DNA of 64,000 bases, taken from positions 241,410-305,409 of the forward strand of contig NZ_JBHUQE010000002.1 of NCBI RefSeq assembly GCF_042687825.1, read 5' to 3'. Below, one piece after another: positions 9,507 through 22,589 of the stretch; position 1 is the first letter of the stretch, and the number at the start of each line of letters is the position of its first letter. The notes under the pieces were generated by a model that was not told the origin of the DNA, searched no databases, and was given only the letters and a program-made list of their open reading frames with translations. The DNA is from Sedimentitalea sp042687825 (lineage in GTDB: Bacteria > Pseudomonadota > Alphaproteobacteria > Rhodobacterales > Rhodobacteraceae). Both the position numbers and the translations under genes were made by a program.

Positions 9507-11981
9507 TCAGTTCCCCGCCGGGATCAGCTGTGTGACGCCAACTGCGGCAGCCCGCGCCAGCCCCTGATCCAGCGACATGGGAATGTACTCGCCGCGCCGC
9601 CAGAGTTGCGCCAGATCGTCATAGTGGCGTGACAGGAAATGCCCGGATTGACCGGTCGAGGTCACAAAGACCGAACTATCCGGGTCGGCGAAATCATAGA
9701 CCCCGCGATAGCCGGCGCCATGAATGTTGTCGAACGGCGCCGGATCCTGGCCCGAGGTCATGCCGCGCATCAGTGTGTTGTCGCCGCCGCTGGTGGACTG
9801 ATGGATGTTGACGAAATAGCGCAGCACCGGAACATCCCCCAGAACCGGATGATCGTGGCGGGCCTGGTGGGCATCGCCCCAGCGCAGGCTTTCCAGCGCT
9901 GTACCATAGGTTTCGCCGATCCAGATCAGTGCATCGTCCAGGGCCAGCCGGGCCATGTCGGTGCAGGTTTCGACCGGCGCGCTCTGGCGCACGTCGCACC
10001 AGATGCTGGCCCCGTCGATATCGCGGTAGACACGTTCGATGAACAGCGGTTCGACATGGGTGAATTCATCCGCCAGCGGCCCCAGATCGTCGCGGATCAG
10101 CCGATCCTGCAGGGCACGCAGCCAGGCGGCATAGATCAGCGGTTCGGGCAGGTGTTCATTCATCTCTCCGTTCCAGTCGGCCAGCAGCGACAGGGCGATC
10201 TGGCGCTGGCGCTCGGGAGTGCCTTCGGGGGCGGATTCGCCGGTGAACCACAGATCGGCACCGATCAGCGGCAGCAGCGAACGGGCCGTAAAGCTGACGG
10301 GATCAAGCTGTGCCTCGATAAAGCTGTCACGGGTATGGACCTGCCGGGACTGCATCAGCTTGCGCCAGCGGTTCACCCGCTGCGTGTCGCCCCAGGAAAA
10401 CGCGACATGGTCTGGAAAGGGCCGGTCCACCAGCTTGTTGTTGGTATTGCCCAGAATGCCGCCATCGGGGGCGACGAATTCGGGATTGTCCGCGTAGTCG
10501 GCGCGGCCCTGCCAGCGGTTTTCGGGCCGCCAGCCCTGCGCGGGCATCCGCCCCTGGCTCTGGTGGCGGGGATCGCGACGGGGCACCGCGCCGATCAGCT
10601 TCAGTGCAATGGTGTCCTGATCGACCAGCGACAGGTTTTGCGGCGGCGCCACGAACCCGGCGCCGATCTCGATCGCCTCTTGCACCGATTTTGCCCCCAT
10701 CAGCGCGATCGCCGCTGACAGCGATGTGTCGTTCGGACTCAGCGCGGTCCAACTCAGCGACGCGACATGGCCTGGCGGCGTGACCTGGCCCAGACCGTAA
10801 TGGCTGCCCGGCAGGACCGGGCCGTTTTCGGTCCAGCGCAGGGTCAGGGTAATCGGCGTTGCGTCCTTGATCTCGATGATCGAGGCGCGCCTTTCAAAGG
10901 CCTTGTAGCCATCGGGCGTCAGGTATTCCTCGGGATTGTCCGGGTTCAGCTGTTCGATAAACACGTCCTGATCGTCGACATGGGGCGACGTCAGCCCCCA
11001 GCCCAGGTCGGCGCTGCGCCCGGTCAGCACCACTGGCAGACCGGGAATGGTGCCGCCGATGACGCCGCCGCTGGCCAGTTCCAGCCGCGCCAGATACCAG
11101 ATCGACGGGGCCGAGAGGCCCAGATGCGGATCGTTTGCCAACAAGGTGCCGCCAGCGGCCGACCGCGACGGTGCCGCTGTCCAGGCGTTGCTGGCACCGG
11201 CCAGGCCGAGCCTGGGAAAGGGCGAAAGGGGATCGTCGCGCATCATTGGCCCGGTCATGGCCGCCTGGCGGGGCAGGCGGGGCACCAGGCTGGCATATTC
11301 CGGCAGCGCCGCGATACCGGGACCGGGGGCGTCGGGCAGGATATCAACCAGTCGCGCCTGATCCTCCAGTTGCAGCGACACGCGGGCCCGCAGCACTTCG
11401 CCGGGCAGCTGATCGGTCAGGCGCAAGGCCATCAGCTTGATGATCACGATGGAATCCGCCGGCGACCAGGGGGCCACCGGGGCGTTGAACAGGAACATTT
11501 CCGGGGCGCCGCGTCCCAACGCTTTTTGGTTGATTTCGGCCAGCCGGGCATTGACCCCGGCGGCATAGGCGGTCAGCGCCTGTTGCGCCGGCGCGTCCTG
11601 TACCTGGACCGACCGCGCGGCCAGCCGATACAGATCGAGCCGGCGCAGCAGCTTGTCGATAGGAACCGTGCGCGCGCCGAAAATCTCGGACAGCCGGCCC
11701 TGCGCGGTGCGCCGCAGCATGGTCATCTGCCACAGCCGGTCCTGAGCATGGGCATAGCCCAGGGCAAAGAACACGTCCGCGTCGGTTTCGCCAAGGATAT
11801 GCGGCACGTTGGCATTGTCGCGCACGATCTCGACCGGCGCGCTCAGCCCCTGGACCCGCACAGTCTGATCGTAATCCGGCAGCGATTGGCTGGCCAGGTA
11901 ATAGACAAGCCCGACAGCCAGCACGATTAGCGCGATCAGCCCGACGGCAAATCGCAGCAACCAACGAAACACGATACCCAT
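9507..11981 (-). CDS. Penicillin acylase family (Ntn hydrolase) protein
   Basis: An 824-residue precursor of the penicillin amidase / acyl-homoserine-lactone acylase family. It has an N-terminal hydrophobic anchor (residues 8-30), an alpha-chain region with the family motif HILGETDADVFFALGYAHAQDR (about 61-82, quoted in part), a linker, and the autoproteolytic site GASNAW, where Ser264 would become the beta-chain N-terminal nucleophile. The beta chain contains LLANDPHL and NNKLVDRPF-like family features. Substrates of this family range from penicillins to N-acyl-homoserine lactones, and the sequence does not decide which. It is followed by an antiporter 4 nt downstream. Confidence 0.92.
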   Translation of the reverse strand: MGIVFRWLLRFAVGLIALIVLAVGLVYYLASQSLPDYDQTVRVQGLSAPVEIVRDNANVPHILGETDADVFFALGYAHAQDRLWQMTMLRRTAQGRLSEIFGARTVPIDKLLRRLDLYRLAARSVQVQDAPAQQALTAYAAGVNARLAEINQKALGRGAPEMFLFNAPVAPWSPADSIVIIKLMALRLTDQLPGEVLRARVSLQLEDQARLVDILPDAPGPGIAALPEYASLVPRLPRQAAMTGPMMRDDPLSPFPRLGLAGASNAWTAAPSRSAAGGTLLANDPHLGLSAPSIWYLARLELASGGVIGGTIPGLPVVLTGRSADLGWGLTSPHVDDQDVFIEQLNPDNPEEYLTPDGYKAFERRASIIEIKDATPITLTLRWTENGPVLPGSHYGLGQVTPPGHVASLSWTALSPNDTSLSAAIALMGAKSVQEAIEIGAGFVAPPQNLSLVDQDTIALKLIGAVPRRDPRHQSQGRMPAQGWRPENRWQGRADYADNPEFVAPDGGILGNTNNKLVDRPFPDHVAFSWGDTQRVNRWRKLMQSRQVHTRDSFIEAQLDPVSFTARSLLPLIGADLWFTGESAPEGTPERQRQIALSLLADWNGEMNEHLPEPLIYAAWLRALQDRLIRDDLGPLADEFTHVEPLFIERVYRDIDGASIWCDVRQSAPVETCTDMARLALDDALIWIGETYGTALESLRWGDAHQARHDHPVLGDVPVLRYFVNIHQSTSGGDNTLMRGMTSGQDPAPFDNIHGAGYRGVYDFADPDSSVFVTSTGQSGHFLSRHYDDLAQLWRRGEYIPMSLDQGLARAAAVGVTQLIPAGN

Positions 11982-12095
11982 ACTGGCCCTCTGTTTGCGC
12001 CGTGAAAGTTTCCGGGCAATTGATGATTTTTTCCGGCGGGAATGCCTGCTACCAAGACCTCCAGTCTATTTTATGCGCGCGCGGAGGGAAAGCAC

Positions 12096-12968
12096 ATGGC
12101 GAAACTGGCGTTTTTGGGTCTTGGGGTCATGGGATATCCAATGGCTGGGCACTTGCAGGCCGCCGGGCATGACGTGACGGTCTATAATCGCACCGGGGCC
12201 AGGGCCCGCGACTGGGTGGCACAGCATGGCGGCGAGCATGCCGCAACACCGCGTGCCGCAGCCGAGAACGCGGAATTCGTGATGGCCTGTGTCGGCAATG
12301 ACGATGATCTGCGCAGCGTCTGTCTGGGAGAGGACGGCGCCTTTGCCGGAATGCCGGACGGAGCGGTTTTCGTCGACCACACCACGGTGTCGGCCAAGGT
12401 CACGCGCGAGCTGTACCAGGCGGCTGACAAGGCCCGGATCAGTTTCGTCGACGCGCCGATCTCGGGCGGGCAGGCCGGTGCCGAGAACGGCGTTCTTTCG
12501 GTCATGTGCGGGGGCGATTCCGGCGCCTATGAGCGCGCCGAGCCGATCATCGCAACCTATGCCCGCATCTGCCGCCGCATCGGCGACAGCGGCGCCGGGC
12601 AGATGACCAAGATGTGTAACCAGATCGCCATTGCCGGGCTGGTCCAGGGTCTGTCCGAAGCGCTGCATTTCGCCGAAAAGGCCGGTCTGGACGGGCGCGC
12701 GGTGGTCGAGGTGATCAGCCAGGGGGCGGCGGGCAGCTGGCAGATGCAGAACCGCTATGAGACCATGCTGGACGATCATTTTGAACACGGGTTCGCGGTG
12801 GACTGGATGCGCAAGGACCTGGGTATCTGCCTGGACACTGCCGACGAGACCGGCGCCAGCCTGCCGGTAACCGCGCTGGTCGATCAGTTCTACAAGGACG
12901 TGCAAAAGCTGGGCGGCGGGCGCTGGGACACCTCAAGCCTGTTCAAGCGTCTGCGCGCGATGGGCTGA
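12096..12968 (+). CDS. NAD(P)-dependent beta-hydroxyacid dehydrogenase (HIBADH family)
   Basis: A 290-residue oxidoreductase of the 3-hydroxyisobutyrate / tartronate-semialdehyde / GLYR family. It has an N-terminal Rossmann motif GLGVMG (residues 8-13), the substrate-binding motif DAPISGGQAGAENG, and a catalytic Lys172 within GAGQMTKMCNQ. The start at 12096 is preceded by GGAGGG about 8 nt upstream and puts the Rossmann strand at the N-terminus; the Met at 12042 would add 18 unrelated residues. The exact substrate is not resolved. It is transcribed alone and is convergent with the SYLF gene. Confidence 0.92.
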   Translation: MAKLAFLGLGVMGYPMAGHLQAAGHDVTVYNRTGARARDWVAQHGGEHAATPRAAAENAEFVMACVGNDDDLRSVCLGEDGAFAGMPDGAVFVDHTTVSAKVTRELYQAADKARISFVDAPISGGQAGAENGVLSVMCGGDSGAYERAEPIIATYARICRRIGDSGAGQMTKMCNQIAIAGLVQGLSEALHFAEKAGLDGRAVVEVISQGAAGSWQMQNRYETMLDDHFEHGFAVDWMRKDLGICLDTADETGASLPVTALVDQFYKDVQKLGGGRWDTSSLFKRLRAMG

Positions 12969-13014
12969 GGGCGGCCCCGGGCAAAGGATCGTCGAAATTA
13001 CCCTGAACCAAGAG

Positions 13015-13036
13015 GGCCCGCGTCGCAGCGCGGGCC
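13015..13036. terminator. GC-rich hairpin between convergent genes
   Basis: A perfect 8-bp inverted repeat, GGCCCGCG and CGCGGGCC, with a 6-nt loop lies between the stops of the dehydrogenase (+) and the SYLF lipoprotein (-). There is no strong U-tract on either side, so it may be a weak bidirectional terminator or an mRNA 3'-end stabiliser. Confidence 0.45.
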
Positions 13037-13060
13037 GTTACCCCGGAGGCAGCCGGGCGA

Positions 13061-13648
13061 TCAGGGAATGATGCGGGTGTATTTCGCGCCTTCCAGCGAG
13101 GCCCCGGCATACAGGCCGGCCTGTCCGAAGATCGCCGCCAGGATCGGTGCGCGCAGGGTGTTGGTGTCTGCCGAGACCGAGTCACCGCGATCGGTCAGCA
13201 CATAGTCGAGATCGGCACCGGCGGTCCATCCGTTCGAGCGCCGGAATCCTTCGAGCGCGTCATTGGTCATGAAGAACAACACATGTGCATATTGTTTGGC
13301 GCCGATCTGAAAGCCTGCGCTGGCCTTGGTGTTCGAGTAATAATCCACCGTGACGCCGTTGACGCGCAGCGCGCCCCGGCCATAACCGCCGCCAAAGCCG
13401 AACCCGGCCTCGGTGACCAGCGGCATCACCAGCATGCCGGTGGATTTGCCGGCCAGATCGACGGTGTTGGGGAACTGGCTGTACATCTGGTTCAGCGTGG
13501 CATCCACGCGGGCGTCGATGGTCGCCGCGCCGGCACTGCCGACGCCGTTGCCGCAGGCGGCGGTCACGGTCAGACCGGCCAGGGCATATAGGGTGAATCC
13601 GCGCCGGCTCAGCGGGCGGGACATGGGTCTGTTCGTCATGCTGCTCAT
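13061..13648 (-). CDS. SYLF/YSC84-domain lipid-binding protein, probable exported lipoprotein
   Basis: A 195-residue protein. The N-terminus reads SRRGFT followed by a hydrophobic stretch and TVTAAC, which resembles a Tat-type signal with a lipobox (Cys36). The rest is a SYLF (DUF500) domain, seen from the glycine-rich GFGFGGGYGRGALRVNG and the segment YYSNTKASAGFQIGAKQYAHV. SYLF proteins bind lipids; bacterial roles are poorly known. The start at 13648 places the twin Arg near the N-terminus; a longer reading to 13798 would have an Arg/Cys-rich leader with no signal character. Stop is convergent with the dehydrogenase. Confidence 0.85.
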   Translation of the reverse strand: MSSMTNRPMSRPLSRRGFTLYALAGLTVTAACGNGVGSAGAATIDARVDATLNQMYSQFPNTVDLAGKSTGMLVMPLVTEAGFGFGGGYGRGALRVNGVTVDYYSNTKASAGFQIGAKQYAHVLFFMTNDALEGFRRSNGWTAGADLDYVLTDRGDSVSADTNTLRAPILAAIFGQAGLYAGASLEGAKYTRIIP

Positions 13649-13812
13649 GTGATTGTCTGCCTGTAAATTGCGCCTGATATGGCCGTTTTGACCGGCCTTG
13701 CCACAATATATACGCCTGAAATGGCGCAGTGTCACGCGGCAAGCGGCGCGATTGGGCGACAAATTGCTGGGCAATCCGCCCGGGTCGCGCAAATTCACGG
13801 CCCGGTTGTGCG

Positions 13813-15432
13813 TTACAGCAGAAAGTCTCCGGCGTCCGGTGTCAGCAGCCCGGCCAGATCGATGCGCAGGTCGGCCACCGCGTCGCCGCCGATATCGACC
13901 AATACCCGGGTTTCGCCCGCCACCTGGCGCAGAATCAGGCTGGGGCCGCTGCCGGTAAAGCCGGCAAACCCGCGAAAGACGATGGACGGCCCGGTCAGCC
14001 CCGACAGGTCGATCTGGTCGATGCCGGTCTGAAAATCCAGGATCGTGTCCGGTGCCCCCGAGGTCGGGCTGTCCGAGACTTGCTCGAAACAGAAAATGTC
14101 GGCGCCGGCCTCTCCGGTCAACCGGTCCAGTCCACCGCCCCCGATCAGCAGATCCTCGCCGCCACCGCCCAATATCCGGTCGTCGCCGCCCCCGCCCAGC
14201 AGCCGGTCAGCACCGCCGCCGCCCTTGAGCGTGTCGTTGCCATTGTTGCCGAACATCCGGTCGTTGCCATTGCCGGCGATCAGCCGGTCGATGCCCGCGC
14301 CGCCGCGCAGCACGTCCTTGCCGCCCTGACCCAGCAACGTGTCGTCGCCGCCCAGTCCCAGCAGGGTGTCCAGACCGTTGCCGCCTGAAAGCCGGTTGTC
14401 GGCCTGATTGCCCGACAGGCTGTCATCGCCCGACCCGCCGATCGCGTTCTCGATCAGCGACCGGCTGTCGCCCTGATATTGCAGCGCATTGTAGATATTG
14501 CCGCTGGCGTAGATGCCCGACCCCAGCCGCGCCAGTTGGGCCGAGCCGAAAGACGAGGATTCGCCCGGCGCCAGATCGATGTCCAGATCGGCGGAATAGG
14601 CGCTGAGATCGTAGGTGTCGGTGCCGCCGCCATCCCAGATCGTGGCAAAGATGCGATTGCCGCCGGGCGCGATGCCGACCCCGCCATTGACCAGGGTCTG
14701 ACCCGATCCCGGGGCCCAGGCATAGACCGTGTCGCCGCTGTTGACGGTGAAATTGGCGCCATACATGTATTGCAGCGCCGCGATGTCCTGCATCATCCAG
14801 CTTTGCGAATAACCCCAGGTCTCGTTCGTGTAGGGACCGGCCGACGCATTCTGATAGGGCCGGTAGGTCATCGCGGAATATTCCATTGCGTCATAGGCCG
14901 CGGGCAGGCTGCCAAAGGTGCTGGAATCGTGGCCGTGTTCCAGCCCCAGCGCATGGCCAAGTTCGTGCGTCACCGCGTGGCCGGCATAGCCGCCCGGGGT
15001 CGGCGTGGTATAGTCTTGGCTGACCGTGCTGAACCAGACATCGCCCCCGGCGCGCCCGGTCGAAGGATAATAGCCCCAGGCGGTGCCATAGCTGTACGGA
15101 TCGGCGCTGGTCTGGGCGACGCGAATATGCGGGGTGGCCGAGCTGTTCTCGACAATGTTCAGAGCGGTAAACCCCTCGACCGAAAAGCCGTCATCGGCGG
15201 CGATACCGGCCTGCACATCCAGCGACAGGCGCACCAGGTCGGTCATCGCTGCGGTGGCCTGCAGGAATCCCAGATGTTCGTCCGAGGCATAGCCCGCCCC
15301 ATAGACCGAGGAACTGCCAGGTGCATTGAAATAGAGCGTGGCATCGTTCCAGATCCGGTCCGAGAGAATGCCGTCGATTCGCGCGTTTCCAGACGCACTG
15401 ATTAATATCGTGGACTTTCCCGTTCCGCTCAT
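13813..15432 (-). CDS. Serralysin-like RTX metalloprotease (M10)
   Basis: A 539-residue secreted protease. The catalytic part has the extended zinc motif HELGHALGLEH (residues 156-166) and the downstream Met-turn SAMTYRPY (about 186-193), both diagnostic of the metzincin M10B clan. Residues about 330-460 carry around eight GGxGxDxLx calcium-binding RTX nonapeptides, followed by the C-terminal secretion region. No N-terminal signal is present, as expected for type I (ABC/MFP/TolC) secretion; no transporter genes are adjacent. The start is supported by GGGAGGTT about 8 nt upstream. It is the only gene in a 1.8-kb stretch and appears to be transcribed alone. Confidence 0.95.
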   Translation of the reverse strand: MSGTGKSTILISASGNARIDGILSDRIWNDATLYFNAPGSSSVYGAGYASDEHLGFLQATAAMTDLVRLSLDVQAGIAADDGFSVEGFTALNIVENSSATPHIRVAQTSADPYSYGTAWGYYPSTGRAGGDVWFSTVSQDYTTPTPGGYAGHAVTHELGHALGLEHGHDSSTFGSLPAAYDAMEYSAMTYRPYQNASAGPYTNETWGYSQSWMMQDIAALQYMYGANFTVNSGDTVYAWAPGSGQTLVNGGVGIAPGGNRIFATIWDGGGTDTYDLSAYSADLDIDLAPGESSSFGSAQLARLGSGIYASGNIYNALQYQGDSRSLIENAIGGSGDDSLSGNQADNRLSGGNGLDTLLGLGGDDTLLGQGGKDVLRGGAGIDRLIAGNGNDRMFGNNGNDTLKGGGGADRLLGGGGDDRILGGGGEDLLIGGGGLDRLTGEAGADIFCFEQVSDSPTSGAPDTILDFQTGIDQIDLSGLTGPSIVFRGFAGFTGSGPSLILRQVAGETRVLVDIGGDAVADLRIDLAGLLTPDAGDFLL

Positions 15433-15681
15433 TGGGGTAACCTCCCATATACATTCATACCGTCACAGTGATGCGGTCGGGATACGCGCCGCACCGCGCA
15501 GCCGGGCCAGAAAGAATCCGGTCGCCAGCCGCCATTCGCCCGGTCTGTTTCCGGCCGTATAAAACCGACGCGACCCGGGACCGGGCATCCCGTGATGCCA
15601 GCAAAAGGTTAACAAAAATCGTCCGTCAGGCAAACCCGGCATGTGTCGCGCGTAAAACCGGCGGCGCGCGGTGCCGGCCGG

Positions 15682-16680
15682 CTAGCCGCGCAACAGCCGT
15701 GCGGCGTCCGGAGCGAAATAGGTCAGAATGCCGTCACAGCCGGCGCGTTTGAATGCCAGCAGGCTTTCCATCATCACCCGGTCGCCGTCGATCCAGCCCT
15801 GTTGCGCCGCCGCCCGGATCATCGCGTATTCGCCGCTGACCTGATAGGCGAAGGTCGGCGCGCCAAAGGTGTCCTTGACCTGCCGGCAGATGTCCAGATA
15901 GGGCAAGCCGGGCTTGACCATCACCATGTCCGCACCTTCGCGCAGGTCGCGTTCGATCAGGCGCAGCGCCTCGCGGGCATTGGCCGGGTCCATCTGATAA
16001 GTCTTCTTGTCACCGGTCAGCGCCGCGCTGGCGCCGACCGCGTCGCGGAACGGTCCGTAAAAGGCGCTGGCGTATTTCGCGGCATAGCTCAGGATCATCA
16101 CGTTCTGGTGGCCGGCCTCTTCCAGGGCGCGGCGCATCGCGCCGATACGCCCGTCCATCATGTCGCTTGGTCCGATGATGTCGGCCCCGGCCTCGGCCTG
16201 CGCCAGGGTCATCTTGACCAGCGCCTCGACGGTGGGGTCGTTGACGATTTCGCCGTCCACGACAAAGCCGTCATGGCCGTGAATATTGTAGGTATCCAGC
16301 GCCACGTCGGTCATGATGGCCAGGTCCGGCACCGCGGCCTTGATGGCGCGGATGGCGCGGTTGGCGTTGTTCTCGGGGTCCCAGGCTCCGGCGCAATCCT
16401 CGGTGCGTTCCTCCAGCGCGGTGTAGGGAAAGATGCAGATCGCCGGAATGCCCAGGTCGGCGGCCTCGCGCGCCGCCTCGACCAGCTTGTCGACGCTGCG
16501 CCGCATCACGCCGGGCATCGAGGGCACCGGTTCCTCGATCCCGGTGCCGCTGCGCACGAAGACCGGCCAGATCAGATCGTCGACCGTCAGCACGTTCTGC
16601 CGCACCAGTCCGCGGATCGCGGGCGACTGGCGGGTGCGCCGCAAGCGCGTCGCGGGAAAGGGGGCAACCGTGGGTTTCAT
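15682..16680 (-). CDS. hemB: Delta-aminolevulinic acid dehydratase (porphobilinogen synthase)
   Basis: A 332-residue enzyme that condenses two molecules of 5-aminolevulinate to porphobilinogen in tetrapyrrole synthesis. Both Schiff-base lysines are visible: Lys202 in SYAAKYAS and Lys256 in MVMVKPGLP. The metal region reads DVALDTYNIHGHDG, lacking the Cys triad of zinc enzymes, so this is the Mg-type found in alphaproteobacteria. I chose the Met at 16680 because the N-terminus MKPTVAPFPATRLRR matches the usual start; the extension to 16836 overlaps the divergent gene and is not conserved. It is divergent from the small membrane-protein gene. Confidence 0.96.
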   Translation of the reverse strand: MKPTVAPFPATRLRRTRQSPAIRGLVRQNVLTVDDLIWPVFVRSGTGIEEPVPSMPGVMRRSVDKLVEAAREAADLGIPAICIFPYTALEERTEDCAGAWDPENNANRAIRAIKAAVPDLAIMTDVALDTYNIHGHDGFVVDGEIVNDPTVEALVKMTLAQAEAGADIIGPSDMMDGRIGAMRRALEEAGHQNVMILSYAAKYASAFYGPFRDAVGASAALTGDKKTYQMDPANAREALRLIERDLREGADMVMVKPGLPYLDICRQVKDTFGAPTFAYQVSGEYAMIRAAAQQGWIDGDRVMMESLLAFKRAGCDGILTYFAPDAARLLRG

Positions 16681-16798
16681 CGCAGGGGCTCCTTGAACAA
16701 TCCGCCATTGGGTGGCATGGAAAACCGGCCTCTTCAAGGGCATCGCGGGGAATGATCCGGCGAGAGATCGGAAACGCCGACGGAAAAGGGCAGAACGT

Positions 16799-17326
16799 TT
16801 GAATTGGTACAATTCTGTTTTCGAGCTGATCGACATGCGGTCCTTCTCGAACCTGTGGTACTGGATTGCCCTGGCCGTGGCCTGGTCCTCGGCCAGCCAT
16901 TGGGTGCTGGGCGTGCCCTATGACATGGTGCTGCGCGCCCGGCGGGTTGGCGGACAGGCCGAGATCGACCTCGAGGACATGATCCGCATCAACGTCAACC
17001 GGCTGCTTTATATCGGCCGGGTGTCCGGCCTGTGGCTGCTGGGGATCAGCTGTTTCCTGCTGTCCAGCCTGTTCGTGCTGGCGATCTGGTACGGCATCGA
17101 GTTCGCTCAGGCGCTGTTGCTGCTGGCCTTTCCGCTGTCGATCGTCGGCGCGCTCAGCCTGTCCACCGCGAAGCTGATCGAGACCGAAGGCGCGACCGGG
17201 GAACTGCTGCACAAGCGGCTGGCGCGGCACCGCCTGTTCACCCAGATGATCGGCACGGCTTCGATCTTTGTCACCGCCCTGTGGGGCATGTATCAGAACC
17301 TGACCATCGGCGTTCTGGGCGGCTGA
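16799..17326 (+). CDS. Conserved membrane protein, often annotated as a component of the SufBCD complex
   Basis: A 175-residue protein with three hydrophobic helices (about residues 15-35, 75-105 and 150-170). I recognise the N-terminal pattern NWYNSVFELIDMRSFSNLW from Rhodobacterales proteins usually named component of SufBCD complex; the functional basis of that name is weak. The likely start is TTG at 16799, which gives the family's usual N-terminus; an ATG at 16712 would add 29 mostly Arg/Lys residues, and one at 16838 would lose conserved residues. It lies between hemB (divergent) and mfd (same strand, 46 nt downstream). Confidence 0.75.
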   Translation: MNWYNSVFELIDMRSFSNLWYWIALAVAWSSASHWVLGVPYDMVLRARRVGGQAEIDLEDMIRINVNRLLYIGRVSGLWLLGISCFLLSSLFVLAIWYGIEFAQALLLLAFPLSIVGALSLSTAKLIETEGATGELLHKRLARHRLFTQMIGTASIFVTALWGMYQNLTIGVLGG

Positions 17327-17372
17327 GCCCGATGCCACATTCAGACAGGGACGAATAGACAGGGACGAGCCG

Positions 17373-20834
<3,462 letters not shown>

Positions 20835-20866
20835 GGTCCCCCGGCACGGCCAGCGACCAAACAGCG

Positions 20867-22531
20867 TCAGGCATCGACCTGCATTGCCGCCTGGGCACAG
20901 AAACACGACGCCGCGACGGCCCCGTCGGCCCGGGCCAGTGCCAGGTTTAGCCGCTGTTGGATTTGCACGATCTCGATGGTCTCTCCCCGTGCTTTAAGAC
21001 AGTCATGCAAACCCTTCAAACTCCAGACATTGTCCGGATGAATGCTGGCGCGGCTCAGGGGGCCGCCCAGGCCCAGGTCCTGACGATAGACCGCCTCGGC
21101 CTCGGCCACCTGGCCCTGTTCGAACAACAAGGCCCCCAATGCATGTCGGGTCGGCTGCATCCAGCCCCAGGGCTCATCATAGGGCAGGTCGTCATCCAAT
21201 GTCACCGAGCGGCGCAGATGGGCAAAGGCGGCATCGAAATTACCCTTGCGGTATTCGATCTCGCCGCGCAGCATTTCTGTCGCGATTTCAAGAAGATCTC
21301 GGACGGTGTTGTTGTGCAGCAGGCGGGTTTCCGGGACCCGATCTCGGGCGGCCAGAAAGACCTGTTCGACGGCTTCGGCTTCGGCGACGCGGCCGGTCGC
21401 TGCCAACGCCACGGCGCGGGCATAGTGAATAGTGGCCGTCAGGGTGCAATAGAGATCGGGATCGGCGGGCGGCTGCAGGGCAATCGCCTCGTCCCAGCGG
21501 CCGAAACGGATCAGGACATGCGGCTCCATCGCCATGTAACTTTCGAAATAATCTGCCATGGGCGGGCTTTCGATGCGCAGCATCTCTTCGGGCACGGTGG
21601 CGGCCATGCCGTGCACCGCCGCAAGTGCGGGTTCGATTTGTCCAAGGAAAAGAGCGCCATAGATGACGAAATGATAGTTGTGCTGGCGATAGCCCGTATA
21701 GATGTTAAAAGCCCCTTCGCGCTGATAATATTTCAGGTCGGCCTCGACCGCCTTCTGGTTCCAGTGCACAACGTTCTGGTAATCGCCGCACAGCACGTCG
21801 ATATGGGTCGGCATGTGCACCAGATGCCCGGCATCGGGCACAAGGGTGCGCAACACGTCGGCGGCTTTCAGCGCCTTTTCCGGAAACGGCGACATCTCCA
21901 TCAGGTGCACGTAAAGATGCAGCAGGCCGGGATGTGCCATCGCGCCGGGAATTTCGGCCATGGCGGATTCCAACAGGTCTTGCGCCTCCTGCGTTGCGGC
22001 CCCGGGCGCCGGTGCGCCGCTGGCCAGGTCCCACATCTGCCAGGGCGTCAGATTGAGCAGGGAATCCACATGGATCGTCCGCACGTCCAGATGGTCCGGC
22101 GCGGATTGCAGAGCCAGGCGCATGGCGGCGGCGAAATCATGGTCCCATGCGTGCATGTCCGGCCCCGGATCGCGTTGCGGATAGCGGGCGGGCAGGGCCC
22201 GGATCAGCGCCTGTTCCACGGGGGTGCAGGCATCGCACAGCGCCAGCGCCGCCAGGGTCGCGTCATGGGCCTGGGCCAGGGCCTGGGCGCGGCCGGCCGC
22301 GTCAAACAGGTGCCAGGGCATGTTGTAGTTCGGACCCGCAGCATAGGCGATGCCCCATTGCGCCATGGCGCACGCCGGATCGCAGTCCAGCGCGCGGCGA
22401 AAACAGGCAATCGCCTCTTCGTGATTGAACCCGTAGATCCAGATCAGCCCGCGGTCGAACCAGATCTGTGCCTCGGCCGAATGGGTTGTCACCGGAAGAC
22501 TGTGGCGGCCCAGATCGTAATATTGCTGCAT
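20867..22531 (-). CDS. Tetratricopeptide repeat protein
   Basis: A 554-residue soluble protein with no signal or membrane segment. TPR-like helix pairs recur through the chain: IWFDRGLIWIYGFNHEEAI (25-43) followed by ACFRRALDCDP, a central stretch with HMPTHIDVLCGDYQNVVHW, and C-terminal repeats (FEQGQVAEAEAVYRQDLGL; WSLKGLHDCLKARGE). This architecture is common in large uncharacterised TPR proteins of proteobacteria. The domain binds partners rather than catalysing a reaction. It ends 33 nt from mfd (convergent) and lies downstream of the MFS gene in the opposite orientation of mfd. Confidence 0.8.
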   Translation of the reverse strand: MQQYYDLGRHSLPVTTHSAEAQIWFDRGLIWIYGFNHEEAIACFRRALDCDPACAMAQWGIAYAAGPNYNMPWHLFDAAGRAQALAQAHDATLAALALCDACTPVEQALIRALPARYPQRDPGPDMHAWDHDFAAAMRLALQSAPDHLDVRTIHVDSLLNLTPWQMWDLASGAPAPGAATQEAQDLLESAMAEIPGAMAHPGLLHLYVHLMEMSPFPEKALKAADVLRTLVPDAGHLVHMPTHIDVLCGDYQNVVHWNQKAVEADLKYYQREGAFNIYTGYRQHNYHFVIYGALFLGQIEPALAAVHGMAATVPEEMLRIESPPMADYFESYMAMEPHVLIRFGRWDEAIALQPPADPDLYCTLTATIHYARAVALAATGRVAEAEAVEQVFLAARDRVPETRLLHNNTVRDLLEIATEMLRGEIEYRKGNFDAAFAHLRRSVTLDDDLPYDEPWGWMQPTRHALGALLFEQGQVAEAEAVYRQDLGLGGPLSRASIHPDNVWSLKGLHDCLKARGETIEIVQIQQRLNLALARADGAVAASCFCAQAAMQVDA

Positions 22532-22589
22532 GATCGTCCCCCCTGTTGCGACGCAGATTAGCGGAAAATGCCATCTGGCAACAGAGGCG

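Noticed and set aside
13813..14330. RTX glycine-rich repeats as a mobile or satellite element
   Set aside because: They are in-frame calcium-binding nonapeptides of the M10 protease, not a separate repeat element.
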